From: Saprospirales bacterium
Lineage (GTDB): Bacteria > Bacteroidota > Bacteroidia > Chitinophagales > Saprospiraceae
Direction: 5' to 3'
NCBI GenBank assembly: GCA_016719895.1
Contig: JADJYG010000017.1
Location: 124,001 to 188,000, forward strand
Length of the DNA stretch: 64,000 nucleotides
The first letter of the stretch is position 1; every line of letters begins with the position of its first letter. The notes beneath the pieces are model-generated. The model was not told the origin of the DNA. It worked only from the letters and a program-made list of their open reading frames with translations, and searched no databases. Below are positions 52,230-61,343 of this stretch, piece after piece. A program made the translations under genes and the position numbers.

Positions 52230-52733
52230 ATGAAAAGAAAAGGAATCTCGGTAGCCGGCCTATTGTTGTTTCTGACAATAGCCGGCTACAGCCAGGTAAA
52301 AAACGGCGCTTTCCGCCTCCTGTTGAATACTTTACTACAGCATACGGCGCCGGAAACCACGGTCGCCGAAATTGTCCGCGACAGTTCCAAAATAGTTTTT
52401 CTGGACGCCCGCGAACCGCGGGAATTTACCATCAGCCACCTGCACGGCGCCATTCCGGCCGGATACCAAACGTTTACCTTGAAGGATTTACCGGAGCTGG
52501 ACAAAAGCCGCCGCATCGTAGTCTATTGCTCGGTGGGTTACCGGAGCGAAAAAATAGCCGAAAAATTGATTGTCGCCGGCTTTACCAACGTATCCAACCT
52601 CTATGGCGGCATTTTCGAATGGGTCAACCAGGGCCTTCCCGTGTATAACGAACACGGGCCTACCCAACAGGTGCATGCCTACGACCGTACGTGGGGAGTA
52701 TGGCTGGAGCGGGGAGAGAAGATTTACGATTGA
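52230..52733 (+). CDS. Exported rhodanese-like sulfurtransferase domain protein
   Basis: The 167-residue protein starts at MKRKGISVAGLLLFLTIAG; a second ATG at 52221 adds three residues. A signal peptide or N-terminal anchor is followed by one rhodanese domain (about 40-150): FLDAREPREFTISHLHGAIP, and the active-site loop CSVGYRS with the catalytic Cys, then NLYGGIFEWVNQG. A single-domain rhodanese moves sulfane sulfur to an acceptor; the periplasmic acceptor is unknown. It converges with rfbB. Confidence 0.85.
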   Translation: MKRKGISVAGLLLFLTIAGYSQVKNGAFRLLLNTLLQHTAPETTVAEIVRDSSKIVFLDAREPREFTISHLHGAIPAGYQTFTLKDLPELDKSRRIVVYCSVGYRSEKIAEKLIVAGFTNVSNLYGGIFEWVNQGLPVYNEHGPTQQVHAYDRTWGVWLERGEKIYD

Positions 52734-52794
52734 GGATTGGCGCAGCGGCCGAACCAAAATTTCGATCCTTGCCAGGAAGACGCATTATCAATCG

Positions 52795-53841
52795 TCAATC
52801 CTCCTTCATCCGCAAATAGGCTCCAGAGCGTATCTGTTGCAGCCAGTCGTGGTGGTTCAGGTACCACTGTGCGGTTTGGCGGAAGCCTTCTTCGAACCGC
52901 ACTGACGGTTCCCAGCCTAATTCGCGGCGGATTTTGGAAGCGTCGATAGCATAGCGCCGGTCGTGGCCGGGCCGGTCGCGGACAAACGCAATGAGCTGGC
53001 GGGAGGCGCCGGCGGGGCGGCCGAGCAGTTGGTCCATAATATCGCAGAGTTGCTCCACCAGGTCGATATTTTTCCACTCGTTATTGCCCCCGACATTATA
53101 GGATTCGCCGGTTTTGCCCCGGTGATACACCAGGTCGATGGCTGCTGCGTGGTCCTCCACCCAGAGCCAATCGCGCGTGTATTGCCCGTCGCCGTACACC
53201 GGCAGGGGTTTGTTTTCGCGGATATTGGTAATCATCAGAGGCAGGAGCTTTTCGGGAAACTGATAAGGCCCGTAGTTATTGCTGCAATTAGAAAGCACCA
53301 CCGGAAGGCCATAGGTGTGAAAATAAGCCCGGACAAAGTGATCGCTGCTGGCTTTGGACGCCGAATAGGGCGAGCGGGGGTCGTAAGGTGTTTCTTCGGT
53401 AAAAAAGCCTTCCGGGCCGAGCGATCCGAACACTTCGTCCGTAGAAATATGGTAAAAACGTTTTCCTTCAGGCTGGCTTTTCCAGGCCAGGCGGGCGGCA
53501 TTGAGCAGATTGACCGTGCCCATGACATTGGTCTCGACAAAAGCCAGCGGGTGGTCAATTGACCGGTCCACGTGGCTCTCGGCGGCCAGGTGGATCACCC
53601 CGTCGAATTGGTATTGCTCGAAGAGGCGCCGCACAACTTCCTGGTCGGTAATGTCGCCTTTTTCAAACACGTAGTTAGGCGCATGTTCCACATCGCGCAG
53701 GTTAGCGAGGTTGCCGGCATAGGTGAGCGCATCCAGGTTTACCAGCAGGTAGTCGGGATATTTGTTCACCATCAGGCGCACGACGTGCGAACCGATAAAA
53801 CCGGCGCCGCCGGTGATCAAGATGCTTTTTTTACAGGTCAT
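52795..53841 (-). CDS. rfbB: dTDP-glucose 4,6-dehydratase
   Basis: A 348-residue extended SDR enzyme. TGGAGFIGSHVVRLM (NAD-binding), NLDALTYAGN, HLAAESHVDRSID and YSASKASSDHFVRAY (YxxxK catalytic pair) are all in place, as is the C-terminal RDWLWVEDHAAAIDLV block. It turns dTDP-glucose into dTDP-4-keto-6-deoxyglucose for rhamnose and related O-antigen sugars. rfbA, rfbC and rfbD are not in the window. It follows the UXS gene by 5 bp on the same strand. Confidence 0.95.
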   Translation of the reverse strand: MTCKKSILITGGAGFIGSHVVRLMVNKYPDYLLVNLDALTYAGNLANLRDVEHAPNYVFEKGDITDQEVVRRLFEQYQFDGVIHLAAESHVDRSIDHPLAFVETNVMGTVNLLNAARLAWKSQPEGKRFYHISTDEVFGSLGPEGFFTEETPYDPRSPYSASKASSDHFVRAYFHTYGLPVVLSNCSNNYGPYQFPEKLLPLMITNIRENKPLPVYGDGQYTRDWLWVEDHAAAIDLVYHRGKTGESYNVGGNNEWKNIDLVEQLCDIMDQLLGRPAGASRQLIAFVRDRPGHDRRYAIDASKIRRELGWEPSVRFEEGFRQTAQWYLNHHDWLQQIRSGAYLRMKED

Positions 53842-53846
53842 CCCGC

Positions 53847-54794
53847 TTAAACGTGTACCACTTTTTTGAAGTATTCATACGTCAGCTGCAGGCCTTGCGC
53901 CCGGTCGTAGCGGGGCTCCCAACCGAGTAGGGCGCGGGCTTTGGTGATGTCGGGCCGGCGCTGTTTGGGGTCGTCGACCGGCAGGGGGCGGTAATCGATA
54001 CAGGCCTTGGGGTTTTGGACCAGGTCGAGGATCTCCTGCGCAAATTCCAGAACGGTAATCTCCTGCGGGTTGCCCATGTTCACCGGCAGGTGGTATTCGC
54101 TCAGCAAGAGCCGGTAGATACCTTCCACCAGATCGTCGACATAGCAGAACGAACGGGTTTGCGAGCCGTCGCCAAACACCGTCAGGCCTTCGCCCCGGAT
54201 GGCCTGGCTGAAGAAAGCGGGGAGCACCCGGCCGTCGTTGACGCGCATACGCGGGCCGTAGGTATTGAAAATGCGGATAATGCGGGTGTCCACGTTGTGG
54301 TAATTGTGATAAGCCATCGTGATGGCTTCCAGAAAGCGTTTGGCTTCGTCGTACACGCCGCGCGGCCCCACGGGGTTTACATTGCCCCAGTATTCCTCGG
54401 TTTGGGGGTGCACCAGCGGGTCGCCGTACACCTCCGACGTGGAGGCCACCAGGATTCGGGCGCCTTTCTCCTTGGCCAGACCCAGGCAGTTGTGCGTGCC
54501 GTGAGCGCCTACTTTCAGGGTTTGGATGGGCATTTGAAGGTAATCGATCGGGCTGGCCGGCGAAGCGAAATGCAGGATGTAGTCGAGTTTGCCCGGCACG
54601 TGGATAAACTTCGTCACGTCGTGGTGGTAGTACTCGAAGTCTTTTTCTTTAAACAGATGCTCGATGTTGTCGAGGTTGCCGGTGAGCAGGTTATCCATGG
54701 CGATCACCTGGTAGTTTTCGGCCAGAAAGCGGTCGCTGAGGTGCGAACCGATGAAACCGGCAGCACCGGTGATGAGGATGCGTTTTTTTGTCAT
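53847..54794 (-). CDS. UDP-glucuronate decarboxylase (UDP-xylose synthase), SDR family
   Basis: A 315-residue extended SDR enzyme. TGAAGFIGSHLSDRF, HFASPASPIDYLQMP, STSEVYGDPLVHPQ and GVYDEAKRFLEA (YxxxK) are UXS signatures, and RIFNTYGPRMRVNDGRVLPA with TRSFCYVDDLVEG completes the family pattern. It oxidises and decarboxylates UDP-glucuronate to UDP-xylose. It is the first gene of a two-gene operon with rfbB, both providing nucleotide sugars for surface polysaccharide. Confidence 0.92.
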   Translation of the reverse strand: MTKKRILITGAAGFIGSHLSDRFLAENYQVIAMDNLLTGNLDNIEHLFKEKDFEYYHHDVTKFIHVPGKLDYILHFASPASPIDYLQMPIQTLKVGAHGTHNCLGLAKEKGARILVASTSEVYGDPLVHPQTEEYWGNVNPVGPRGVYDEAKRFLEAITMAYHNYHNVDTRIIRIFNTYGPRMRVNDGRVLPAFFSQAIRGEGLTVFGDGSQTRSFCYVDDLVEGIYRLLLSEYHLPVNMGNPQEITVLEFAQEILDLVQNPKACIDYRPLPVDDPKQRRPDITKARALLGWEPRYDRAQGLQLTYEYFKKVVHV

Positions 54795-55535
54795 AAGGAA
54801 GTACGCTGAAGTTGGGTGGCGCGTTCCTTCCGGAAGGCGCCGTTTTTTCGTAATTTGAATACATGCGGTACCCGGCCCCTACTGCCACCATCGTGCCAAA
54901 AAAAAGCAGCATCCGGCCTGTGGCCGCAGGGCCGGGCAAATATAGGTGATTCTGCAGGCGGGGTACGCGCCCAAACGGGCGTGAAATTTTTGTATCGCCC
55001 GGCATCCAAACTGAAAAATGATTTAACCGCAAAATTTTGGAAGAAAATTTGGAAAACCCAAAATCCCCCCTTATATTCGCCTTCGTTATGTTGAAACCGC
55101 CTGTTTTTTTCAAAGTTTCAACGTTTTACCCGGAACCAGATCAATCCGAACACCGCTAATTTTGACATTACCCGCACCGGAAATTACCAAAGGTTGACCA
55201 ATTGAACACCGCATAGAATTGAAACCCTCCCGTACCAGGAATACCAAAGACAGCCCATCTAACAGCATCGCTTTTCCGACACCCACGCAACAGGGAATTT
55301 TCCAGGATTTTTACTACTATCGACACTGCTGAAGTGAAAATGCTTTTCACTCGATAGCGCTGCGAGACCATGCTACTTTACGTATTATTTCTTTTGTATT
55401 TCTTAGCAAAGGAAGTGGCGGTTATGCATTGTTGATTAAATCAATGATGCGGGTGCCTGTTATTCTATTTTTTATCTTATACAAATCTTCAAATAGTCAC
55501 ATTGGCTATTATCGAAAGGCTATTTTTTAACATAG
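54795..55535. other. 741-bp intergenic region upstream of the contractile injection system
   Basis: No gene is supported; the small ORFs have no recognisable content. Visible structures are the palindrome CCTTCCGGAAGG (54826-54837), a hairpin GTGAAAA-TGC-TTTTCAC (55334-55350) and a TTGATT-A-AATCAA palindrome (55432-55444) about 90 bp before the first eCIS gene. A weak plus-strand promoter candidate TATATTCG lies near 55070. I see no good TAnnTTTG box directly in front of 55536. The region is clearly more AT-rich than the neighbouring genes. Confidence 0.6.
54937..54944 (-). promoter_or_regulatory. -7 box for the UXS-rfbB operon
   Basis: The minus strand reads TATATTTG, 142 bp upstream of the start codon. 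No -33 TTTG at the standard spacing. Confidence 0.4.
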
Positions 55536-56144
55536 ATGATCGATTCGGCATTAATACTGCTCAGAGACGAAATATCTGCTTATATCCACACAGAAGTGAA
55601 TATGGGAACGGATATTTTATTAGAGAATATTGCTTTATTCGACAGCGGCCAGCCTGCCGATTTGGAGGGTATCACCATAACGCTGGTCAATCTGGAAGAA
55701 GAAAGCGCTTTAAAAAATATACGGGCCACACAGCCGAACGCCACAGGTGGCATGGATTTGATCAACCCGCCGATTTTTTTAAACCTTTATTTACTGTTTT
55801 GCGCCAACTTCCCCAACAACTATGTAGGCGCGCTCCAGCACCTCAGTGCAATTATCCGCTTTTTTCAGGTAAAGAACACCTTTACCATATCTAATTCCCC
55901 CAACCTTACCCTGCCCATTACGGGGAATGAACCTGAAGATTTATTCAAACTGAAACTCTCGCTCAAATTGTACACGCCTACGTTTGAGCAAATCAACCAT
56001 ATATGGGGCGCTTTAGGGGGGCGCCAACTGCCTTCTGTTTTATATAAAGCCTACCTGGTGTGTGTATATGACCGGCGTACGGTTAAGGAGGGCCCGCCGA
56101 TTGAAATCATTGAAAACAACCTTGAATCCCTCGAAAATTATTGA
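55536..56144 (+). CDS. eCIS DUF4255 (Pvc16/Afp16-like) protein
   Basis: A 202-residue protein with the DUF4255/Pvc16_N pattern: MIDSALILLRDEISAYI, ITITLVNLEEESALKNI, NPPIFLNLYLLFCANFPN and YVGALQHLSAIIRFFQVKN. In Afp/PVC particles, protein 16 caps the tail end and ends tube and sheath growth. In PVC operons the gene is the last structural gene; here it is the first. The next gene begins within 5 bp after it, so they are co-transcribed. Confidence 0.88.
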   Translation: MIDSALILLRDEISAYIHTEVNMGTDILLENIALFDSGQPADLEGITITLVNLEEESALKNIRATQPNATGGMDLINPPIFLNLYLLFCANFPNNYVGALQHLSAIIRFFQVKNTFTISNSPNLTLPITGNEPEDLFKLKLSLKLYTPTFEQINHIWGALGGRQLPSVLYKAYLVCVYDRRTVKEGPPIEIIENNLESLENY

Positions 56145-56149
56145 AACAC

Positions 56150-57475
56150 ATGGCTACCGCAATCGCATACCGCCGCGTTTTCGAAGTGCGCTTGTTGCAC
56201 GAGTATTACTTGTTTGGCAGCGATGCCTTGAGTTATTTTGACAAGCCGGCAGCCACCCGCAGAAGTCTTTTCGAAAAAAGAATTTTGAACAGGCAATATT
56301 TACTGGCCAATGACCTGTCGATCGAGCCCGCTGAAAACACCCAACGCCTGTTGAAAGGACTAAAATGGCGTTTTGTCCGGACATCCGCCGGCTTTGCAGT
56401 AGCGGCGCCGTCAAAAACAGCGACAACGAATGGCAATACCGTTTTTCAGCCGGCAATCCTTCCTGCAGGCAATGCCGAGCTGTTTTTTATAATAAGTAGC
56501 CGCAATCCATATTTTACGAACTTCACTTCCTTGCTACTGCAAAAAAGCCCCTTGCCTGCGCGGTACTACTTCTCCAACCGGGCCGAGGCCGTTCACGACG
56601 CCGAGTTTGCCACTTTGTCCGCACCTGCGCTCGCCTTCGATGCAGGTAAAATCTACGAGATGGGTCAATTTGCAATGAAAGATGGCCTACTCAAAGAATT
56701 TATGCCCAGCTTGGCTCCGAACGCCGATCCATGGCGTCAGGCGCCGGGCATAGGATACGTTAATGAAAGCGATCGTATCGCATTGCCTAAAATATTTCCG
56801 TATGCGTTCAAGAAGTCAGACCAAATCCTGCAAGCTACCATCCGCCTGGAAACCCCTGCAAATGAATTAATTAAGACGATTCAATTGTCAGCCGGCAAAC
56901 CGATAGAGCGGGCGCAACTGGACTTCAGCAGCCGGCCGGACCCCATTCAGAGCGGCAAAAAAATTTCGATACCAGACGGTCGCTACCGGCTTTCCATCGA
57001 TGCCGGCCCGGTTCAAGAGGCGCTGGAAGTGTATTTAACCGATGTCTATGCGACCCAGTCTTTCGCCATCGTCCGAATCGACCTGGGAGAAACAGACCCC
57101 GTCTACCGGATATTGAATGCCGACAGTTCGTTTCGAAACCTGAATCCAGACCCTGCCGGCAAGCCTTTTCATCCGGTTTTTGAAATCCGGCTTAGGGCCC
57201 GGTCTACTTATTGGCGCTACAAATCCCGGTACCTGGGCCAGAGCCTCGCGGTAAACCCTTCCTTAACGGCGTACCTGGAGGCTGACGGAAATAGCGTCAT
57301 AACCAAGGCGCCGCAAGCGCTCAGTTTTTTACCCCTCGGCGTGCGCTCATCGAATCCGGCGAACCCGCCTGTGGATAAACTTCCCAACCCTCTGCCCGAC
57401 CTCATCCGGCCCCAGCCCCCCAACCTCCTGCTATCGGAAATAAACACCTGGAAAATCGCAGGTAAAATTGATTAG
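56150..57475 (+). CDS. Unrecognised 441-residue protein in the contractile injection system operon
   Basis: It starts at ATG 56150 (MATAIAYRRVFEVRLLHEYYL); a TTG at 56141 would overlap the DUF4255 stop. It has no signal peptide and no membrane helix. It is mostly beta: AELFFIISSRNPYFTNFTSL, LPARYYFSNRAE and FKKSDQILQATIRLETPANE. A second half with TDVYATQSFAIVRIDLGE and FEIRLRARSTYWRYKSRYLG looks like another beta domain, and the end is Pro-rich. I do not know this family. Its position between the cap-like DUF4255 gene and the sheath gene suggests a particle part, for example a cap adaptor, rather than cargo; that is inference. Confidence 0.7.
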   Translation: MATAIAYRRVFEVRLLHEYYLFGSDALSYFDKPAATRRSLFEKRILNRQYLLANDLSIEPAENTQRLLKGLKWRFVRTSAGFAVAAPSKTATTNGNTVFQPAILPAGNAELFFIISSRNPYFTNFTSLLLQKSPLPARYYFSNRAEAVHDAEFATLSAPALAFDAGKIYEMGQFAMKDGLLKEFMPSLAPNADPWRQAPGIGYVNESDRIALPKIFPYAFKKSDQILQATIRLETPANELIKTIQLSAGKPIERAQLDFSSRPDPIQSGKKISIPDGRYRLSIDAGPVQEALEVYLTDVYATQSFAIVRIDLGETDPVYRILNADSSFRNLNPDPAGKPFHPVFEIRLRARSTYWRYKSRYLGQSLAVNPSLTAYLEADGNSVITKAPQALSFLPLGVRSSNPANPPVDKLPNPLPDLIRPQPPNLLLSEINTWKIAGKID

Positions 57476-57513
57476 GCACCTATTTATCTCATTCTTTTCT
57501 AAACAAATCTGGT

Positions 57514-58923
57514 ATGAACTACAGGACCCCTGGAGTATACATCGAGGAAATACCAAAACTTCCTCCCTCCATTGCCCAGGTTGAAACAGCCATTCCGGTG
57601 TTTATCGGCTACACCGCCCAAGCAATCGACGCGCGCGGACAATCGCTCCTCCGGCAACCTACGCGTATTACGTCCATGCTCGAATACGAAAGGTATTTCG
57701 GAGGGCCCGATGCGGAAAAATCCCTGACGGTCAATATCATCCAAAATCCCGACCGTTCGTTCACCGTCAACGGGGCAGTCAACAACCAAAACCGATCGCC
57801 CTACAGAATGTATTATTCCTTGCAATGGTTTTTTATGAATGGAGGCGGCCCCTGTTTTATCGTTTCCGTAGGGGATTACAGCACGCAGGTGGTTGATCAA
57901 ACCGCCCTGCTCGCCGGACTCGACGAAACCGACCGGGTGGACGAAATCACCCTAATACTCTTTCCCGACGCTGTCAACCTCAGTACCGCCGCGGATTATT
58001 ACGGCCTTTATACCGAAGCCATCGATAAATGCGTGGAACTGCAAGATCGGTTTGCAATCATGGACGTTTGGGAAAATCCGGCCGATCCAACAGAAGATCC
58101 GATAGAGACGCTTCGCAATAACACCCCCAATGAGGTAGACCGGCTCAAATATGCCGCCGCCTATTGGCCGCCGCTGATGGCTACGATCAATTATAATTAT
58201 TCGGCCGATCTGAATGATCTGTCGCAAGGCGATACCAACGTACAAATAACAGGTTTTTTCAACGGCACGCTTGCCGAACTCAAAGACGCCAACAACGCCT
58301 TGTACTTCCGGGCGAAATCGGCTTTGTCCAATATTCCGCTGGAAATGTCGCCCTCGTCAGCTATGGCCGGCGTTTATGCCCGCGTTGACAACGCCCGCGG
58401 CGTGTGGAAAGCGCCGGCAAACGTTTCCATCGACGGGGTGATCGAACCCAAATTCCGCCTGACAGATGCCGACCAGCGCAACCTCAACGTCGACGACACG
58501 AGTGGAAAATCGATCAATGTCATCCGGTTTTTTACAGGCCGCGGCCCGGCAATATCCTGGGGCGCACGTACTCTGGCAGGCAACGATAACGAATGGCGCT
58601 ATATCCCCGTCCGGCGGCTTTTTATCATGGTGGAAGAATCGGTAAAAAAAGCGACCGCCCAGTTTGTATTCGAGCCAAACGACGCCAATACCTGGGCCAC
58701 GGTTAAAGCCATGATTGAAAACTTTCTGACGTTGCAGTGGCGCGCCGGGGCCCTCCAGGGCGCCACCACCGAACAAGCGTTTTATGTACACGTCGGTTTG
58801 GGTCAAACCATGACCGCCCTGGATATTCTCGAAGGGCGCATGATTGTTGAAATCGGCATGGCGGCTGTGCGCCCGGCCGAATTTATTATTCTTCGCTTCA
58901 GTCATAAAATGGCAGAGGCCTGA
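57514..58923 (+). CDS. eCIS contractile sheath protein (phage tail sheath family)
   Basis: A 469-residue protein. The N-terminal YRTPGVYIEEIPKLPPSIAQ followed by VETAIPVFIGYT is the tail-sheath signature. The C-terminal WRYIPVRRLFIMVEESVKK, VFEPNDANTWATVKAMIENF and EIGMAAVRPAEFIILRFSHK form the conserved sheath handshake domain. It builds the outer sheath that contracts and drives the inner tube out. Only one sheath gene is present up to 64000, while Afp and PVC have three, so the particle may have a simpler sheath. Confidence 0.95.
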   Translation: MNYRTPGVYIEEIPKLPPSIAQVETAIPVFIGYTAQAIDARGQSLLRQPTRITSMLEYERYFGGPDAEKSLTVNIIQNPDRSFTVNGAVNNQNRSPYRMYYSLQWFFMNGGGPCFIVSVGDYSTQVVDQTALLAGLDETDRVDEITLILFPDAVNLSTAADYYGLYTEAIDKCVELQDRFAIMDVWENPADPTEDPIETLRNNTPNEVDRLKYAAAYWPPLMATINYNYSADLNDLSQGDTNVQITGFFNGTLAELKDANNALYFRAKSALSNIPLEMSPSSAMAGVYARVDNARGVWKAPANVSIDGVIEPKFRLTDADQRNLNVDDTSGKSINVIRFFTGRGPAISWGARTLAGNDNEWRYIPVRRLFIMVEESVKKATAQFVFEPNDANTWATVKAMIENFLTLQWRAGALQGATTEQAFYVHVGLGQTMTALDILEGRMIVEIGMAAVRPAEFIILRFSHKMAEA

Positions 58924-58956
58924 TCTCAACTCCTAACAATTTAAAAAACAGTCATC

Positions 58957-59862
58957 ATGGCCAATATGAATCCAAACGGAAACGGCGCGGGCAGCCGGAC
59001 CCCGGATGCAGTGCTCTGCGATTGTAATCTGCTCATAAAAGATGAAAAAAACGCAGCACAAAGCCGGAAAGCAGGCAACGATACCCGAAAAAAATCCAAG
59101 GAGGAAGCGCGGCGCTATAAAATCTGCTGTTTGACAAAAGCCGAAGAAACCCACGACGTCTATCTCGACCTGGACAATTGCACAGCGCTGGAAGCGTCAA
59201 AAAGCGCAGAAATCATTCAAAAAAACATTGACGGGTATATCAAAAAGAACGACGATCTGGAAAAGTTGATCAAAGAATCGTCCAAGCTTATCGGCGAGAT
59301 CAAGAAAAAACTGGAAGAACTGCACAACGCCGCTTGCACCATGTCCAATTGCATCAGTAACCGTTTGCCAGGCGAATTGCCCCCGCCTGCCGGCGTAGAA
59401 GCGATAGAAACTACGATAGGCCACATCAAGTCAAAGTCCTCTTTGGCGGACGAAACGGGAGGTAAAGCGTTCGATTCGGTCGTGACCATTGCCGGTATCC
59501 AAACCTTCGCAAATATCGACAGCCTGAAAAACTTTGGGCAACAACTCCTGGATGCCGCCAAAGGTTTCAAAACAAACATAGACGAAAACATTAAAAAGTC
59601 GGCCGAAGACGTCAAAACTGCCCAGTCGGAACTGACCAAAACACTCGAAGAACTTACCGCAGCCCGGTTCAATCTATATACAGAGTGCGTGTCTGTAGAT
59701 GCCCTGGGCTTAATCTCTGAGTTCATTTGCAGCGGCGAATGCGACGACAATAAAAAGATTGAGGACTTCTGCGATAAAATCAGCCAAAACTTCGGCGACG
59801 ACGGCTGCGGCCCCAATGGAACACTCCGGAAACAAGGCAAAAACACCCGCGACCGGAACTAA
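58957..59862 (+). CDS. Cysteine-rich helical protein A in the contractile injection system
   Basis: This 301-residue protein has no signal peptide and twelve cysteines, many in pairs or close groups: LCDCN near 21, ICCLT near 51, NAACTMSNC near 125, and SEFICSGEC near 265. Between them are long charged heptad-like stretches (KNDDLEKLIKESSKLIGEIK, and FKTNIDENIKKSAEDVKTAQ), so it is mainly helical or coiled coil. No family recognised. It sits between sheath and tube, 33 bp after the sheath gene, and resembles the next gene in size and composition. It might be an accessory structural protein, a tail-length factor or a cargo; nothing in the sequence decides. Confidence 0.7.
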   Translation: MANMNPNGNGAGSRTPDAVLCDCNLLIKDEKNAAQSRKAGNDTRKKSKEEARRYKICCLTKAEETHDVYLDLDNCTALEASKSAEIIQKNIDGYIKKNDDLEKLIKESSKLIGEIKKKLEELHNAACTMSNCISNRLPGELPPPAGVEAIETTIGHIKSKSSLADETGGKAFDSVVTIAGIQTFANIDSLKNFGQQLLDAAKGFKTNIDENIKKSAEDVKTAQSELTKTLEELTAARFNLYTECVSVDALGLISEFICSGECDDNKKIEDFCDKISQNFGDDGCGPNGTLRKQGKNTRDRN

Positions 59863-59892
59863 AACCATTCCAACTTACATAAAAAATACGCC

Positions 59893-60822
59893 ATGGCAAA
59901 ATTACTCAAAGATAATTCCTGCTGTTCTGCAAGCGGCAACGGCACACCCACTCCCGGCGGCGATTGCATCGACGACTGGAAGGAAAAACTAAAAGAAGTC
60001 ACCAATGAATATAACCTGATCTCCGCCCAAACCGACCGCGCCGAAGAGGTGTACCGCCTGGCGGCAGCTTGGGAAGCCAAGCTGAATACTTGGTTTGCCA
60101 ACATCAACGCCGCCAATGAAAAAGCGCTTACCGTAGTGGAAGAACTGGGTATTTTCATCGCACAGGTGGATATCCTTTGCAGAAACTCCGAGTGCACCGC
60201 CGAAGCCCTGGAACTACTGCTTTGTCAGGTTAAATCCCTGTTCGACCTGTTTTATACCTATCCCAATCAAACCCCCTCCGGCCTGAAAGATCTAGTCGTG
60301 GAATTGAAAGAACAGATCGACTGCCTCAAAGACCTTTCGCCTACCGCCAAAGAGGAAATGCTCAAATGTATTGCCGACTACGAGGCAAAACTGGCCGCAG
60401 TATGCGGGTTGCAGGACGCCGTTCTGAAAAAAGTCGTCGAAGCGTTGAAGTGCGCCAATTTGCTGCACACTTCCATCTGCAGCGAATGCGGCCTGAAAAA
60501 ATACCTGGAAGATTTACAAACTGAATTTGCTGGCACTCCCGATTCGGATGAACGCCATGCCGGCTGCCCACCCGAAGAGTCTGCCGATACGACGCCTTTC
60601 CCCTGCGACGAAACCGCCGCTAAGCCGGAACCCGTTTTCCCGATTTCGGAAAGCGATTATTATAAAGATACCGCCACGCAAAAAGACCAGGCAATAACTA
60701 AAACACAGGAACTGAAAGAAGCCTGGCTGATCTGCCGGAAAAATCGCGATAAAATTCTCGCGCGCAAGGCAAGCCTTGAAGAAGCGATCAAAGCGGCCGA
60801 ATCCGCTGAAAGTGGCAAATAG
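59893..60822 (+). CDS. Cysteine-rich helical protein B in the contractile injection system
   Basis: This 309-residue protein has fifteen cysteines, spaced through mainly helical sequence: DNSCCSA near 9, ILCRNSEC near 95, LLLCQVK, IDCLKDL, LKCIADY, AVCGLQD, ALKCANLL and TSICSECGLKKYL near 195. A short Pro-rich linker with AGCPPEES and FPCDETAAKPEP (about 218-245) precedes a final helix pair (YYKDTATQKDQAITKTQELK). No signal peptide and no known family. It is separated by 30 bp from protein A and 42 bp from the tube gene. The high cysteine content suggests metal binding or disulfide formation after release from the cell. Confidence 0.7.
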   Translation: MAKLLKDNSCCSASGNGTPTPGGDCIDDWKEKLKEVTNEYNLISAQTDRAEEVYRLAAAWEAKLNTWFANINAANEKALTVVEELGIFIAQVDILCRNSECTAEALELLLCQVKSLFDLFYTYPNQTPSGLKDLVVELKEQIDCLKDLSPTAKEEMLKCIADYEAKLAAVCGLQDAVLKKVVEALKCANLLHTSICSECGLKKYLEDLQTEFAGTPDSDERHAGCPPEESADTTPFPCDETAAKPEPVFPISESDYYKDTATQKDQAITKTQELKEAWLICRKNRDKILARKASLEEAIKAAESAESGK

Positions 60823-60864
60823 ACCGCAAACCTCTTTTCATCACGCTAAAACTATTATCGTTAT

Positions 60865-61323
60865 ATGGCAGCCACAGGAGATTATCCACTTCCTAAATTC
60901 CATTTCCAGGTCGAAATGGGCGATGGCATTCGTATGGGTTTCACCGAAGTTTCCGGCCTTAATGTAGAGGTCGAAGTCATCGAATACCGGGAAGGCAATA
61001 GCAAACAATACAGCAAATCCGCTCAACCCGGCCTGCGCAAACACGAAAAGGTTACTTTTAAACGCGGCACTTTCCAGGGCGATCTGAGTTTTTTTGAAGC
61101 TTGGAAAAAAACATATTTCTTTCAGGAAGGCAACAAAACCGGCAGCCAATTCCGCGTCGACGCCATCATCAAACTCCTCGATGAAAATCACCAACCCGTC
61201 GTCACCTGGATTTTGGCAAAAGCCTGGGCAACCAAGGTCCAATCAACCGATCTTAAAGCCGACGCTAACGAGGTTGCCATCGAAACGCTCGAAATGGTGC
61301 ATGAAGGCCTGACCATAAAATAA
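60865..61323 (+). CDS. eCIS inner tube protein (Pvc1/Afp1-like, T4 gp19 family)
   Basis: A 152-residue protein with the gp19/Hcp-like tube fold: PKFHFQVEMGDGIRMGFTEV, then SGLNVEVEVIEYREGNSK, GTFQGDLSFFEAWKKTYF and VAIETLEMVHEGL. The family forms stacked hexamers, the tube through which cargo passes. Its length matches Pvc1/Afp1 and this is the more conserved of the two tube genes here, so it is the likely main tube subunit. Confidence 0.94.
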   Translation: MAATGDYPLPKFHFQVEMGDGIRMGFTEVSGLNVEVEVIEYREGNSKQYSKSAQPGLRKHEKVTFKRGTFQGDLSFFEAWKKTYFFQEGNKTGSQFRVDAIIKLLDENHQPVVTWILAKAWATKVQSTDLKADANEVAIETLEMVHEGLTIK

Positions 61324-61343
61324 ATCAAGCTGCTGTTTAAACC

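Noticed and set aside
52639..52662. Third copy of the LacI-type operator (CCCGTGT...ACACGGG)
   Set aside because: The spacing between the half sites is different (7 nt between 7-bp arms) and it lies inside the rhodanese coding region.
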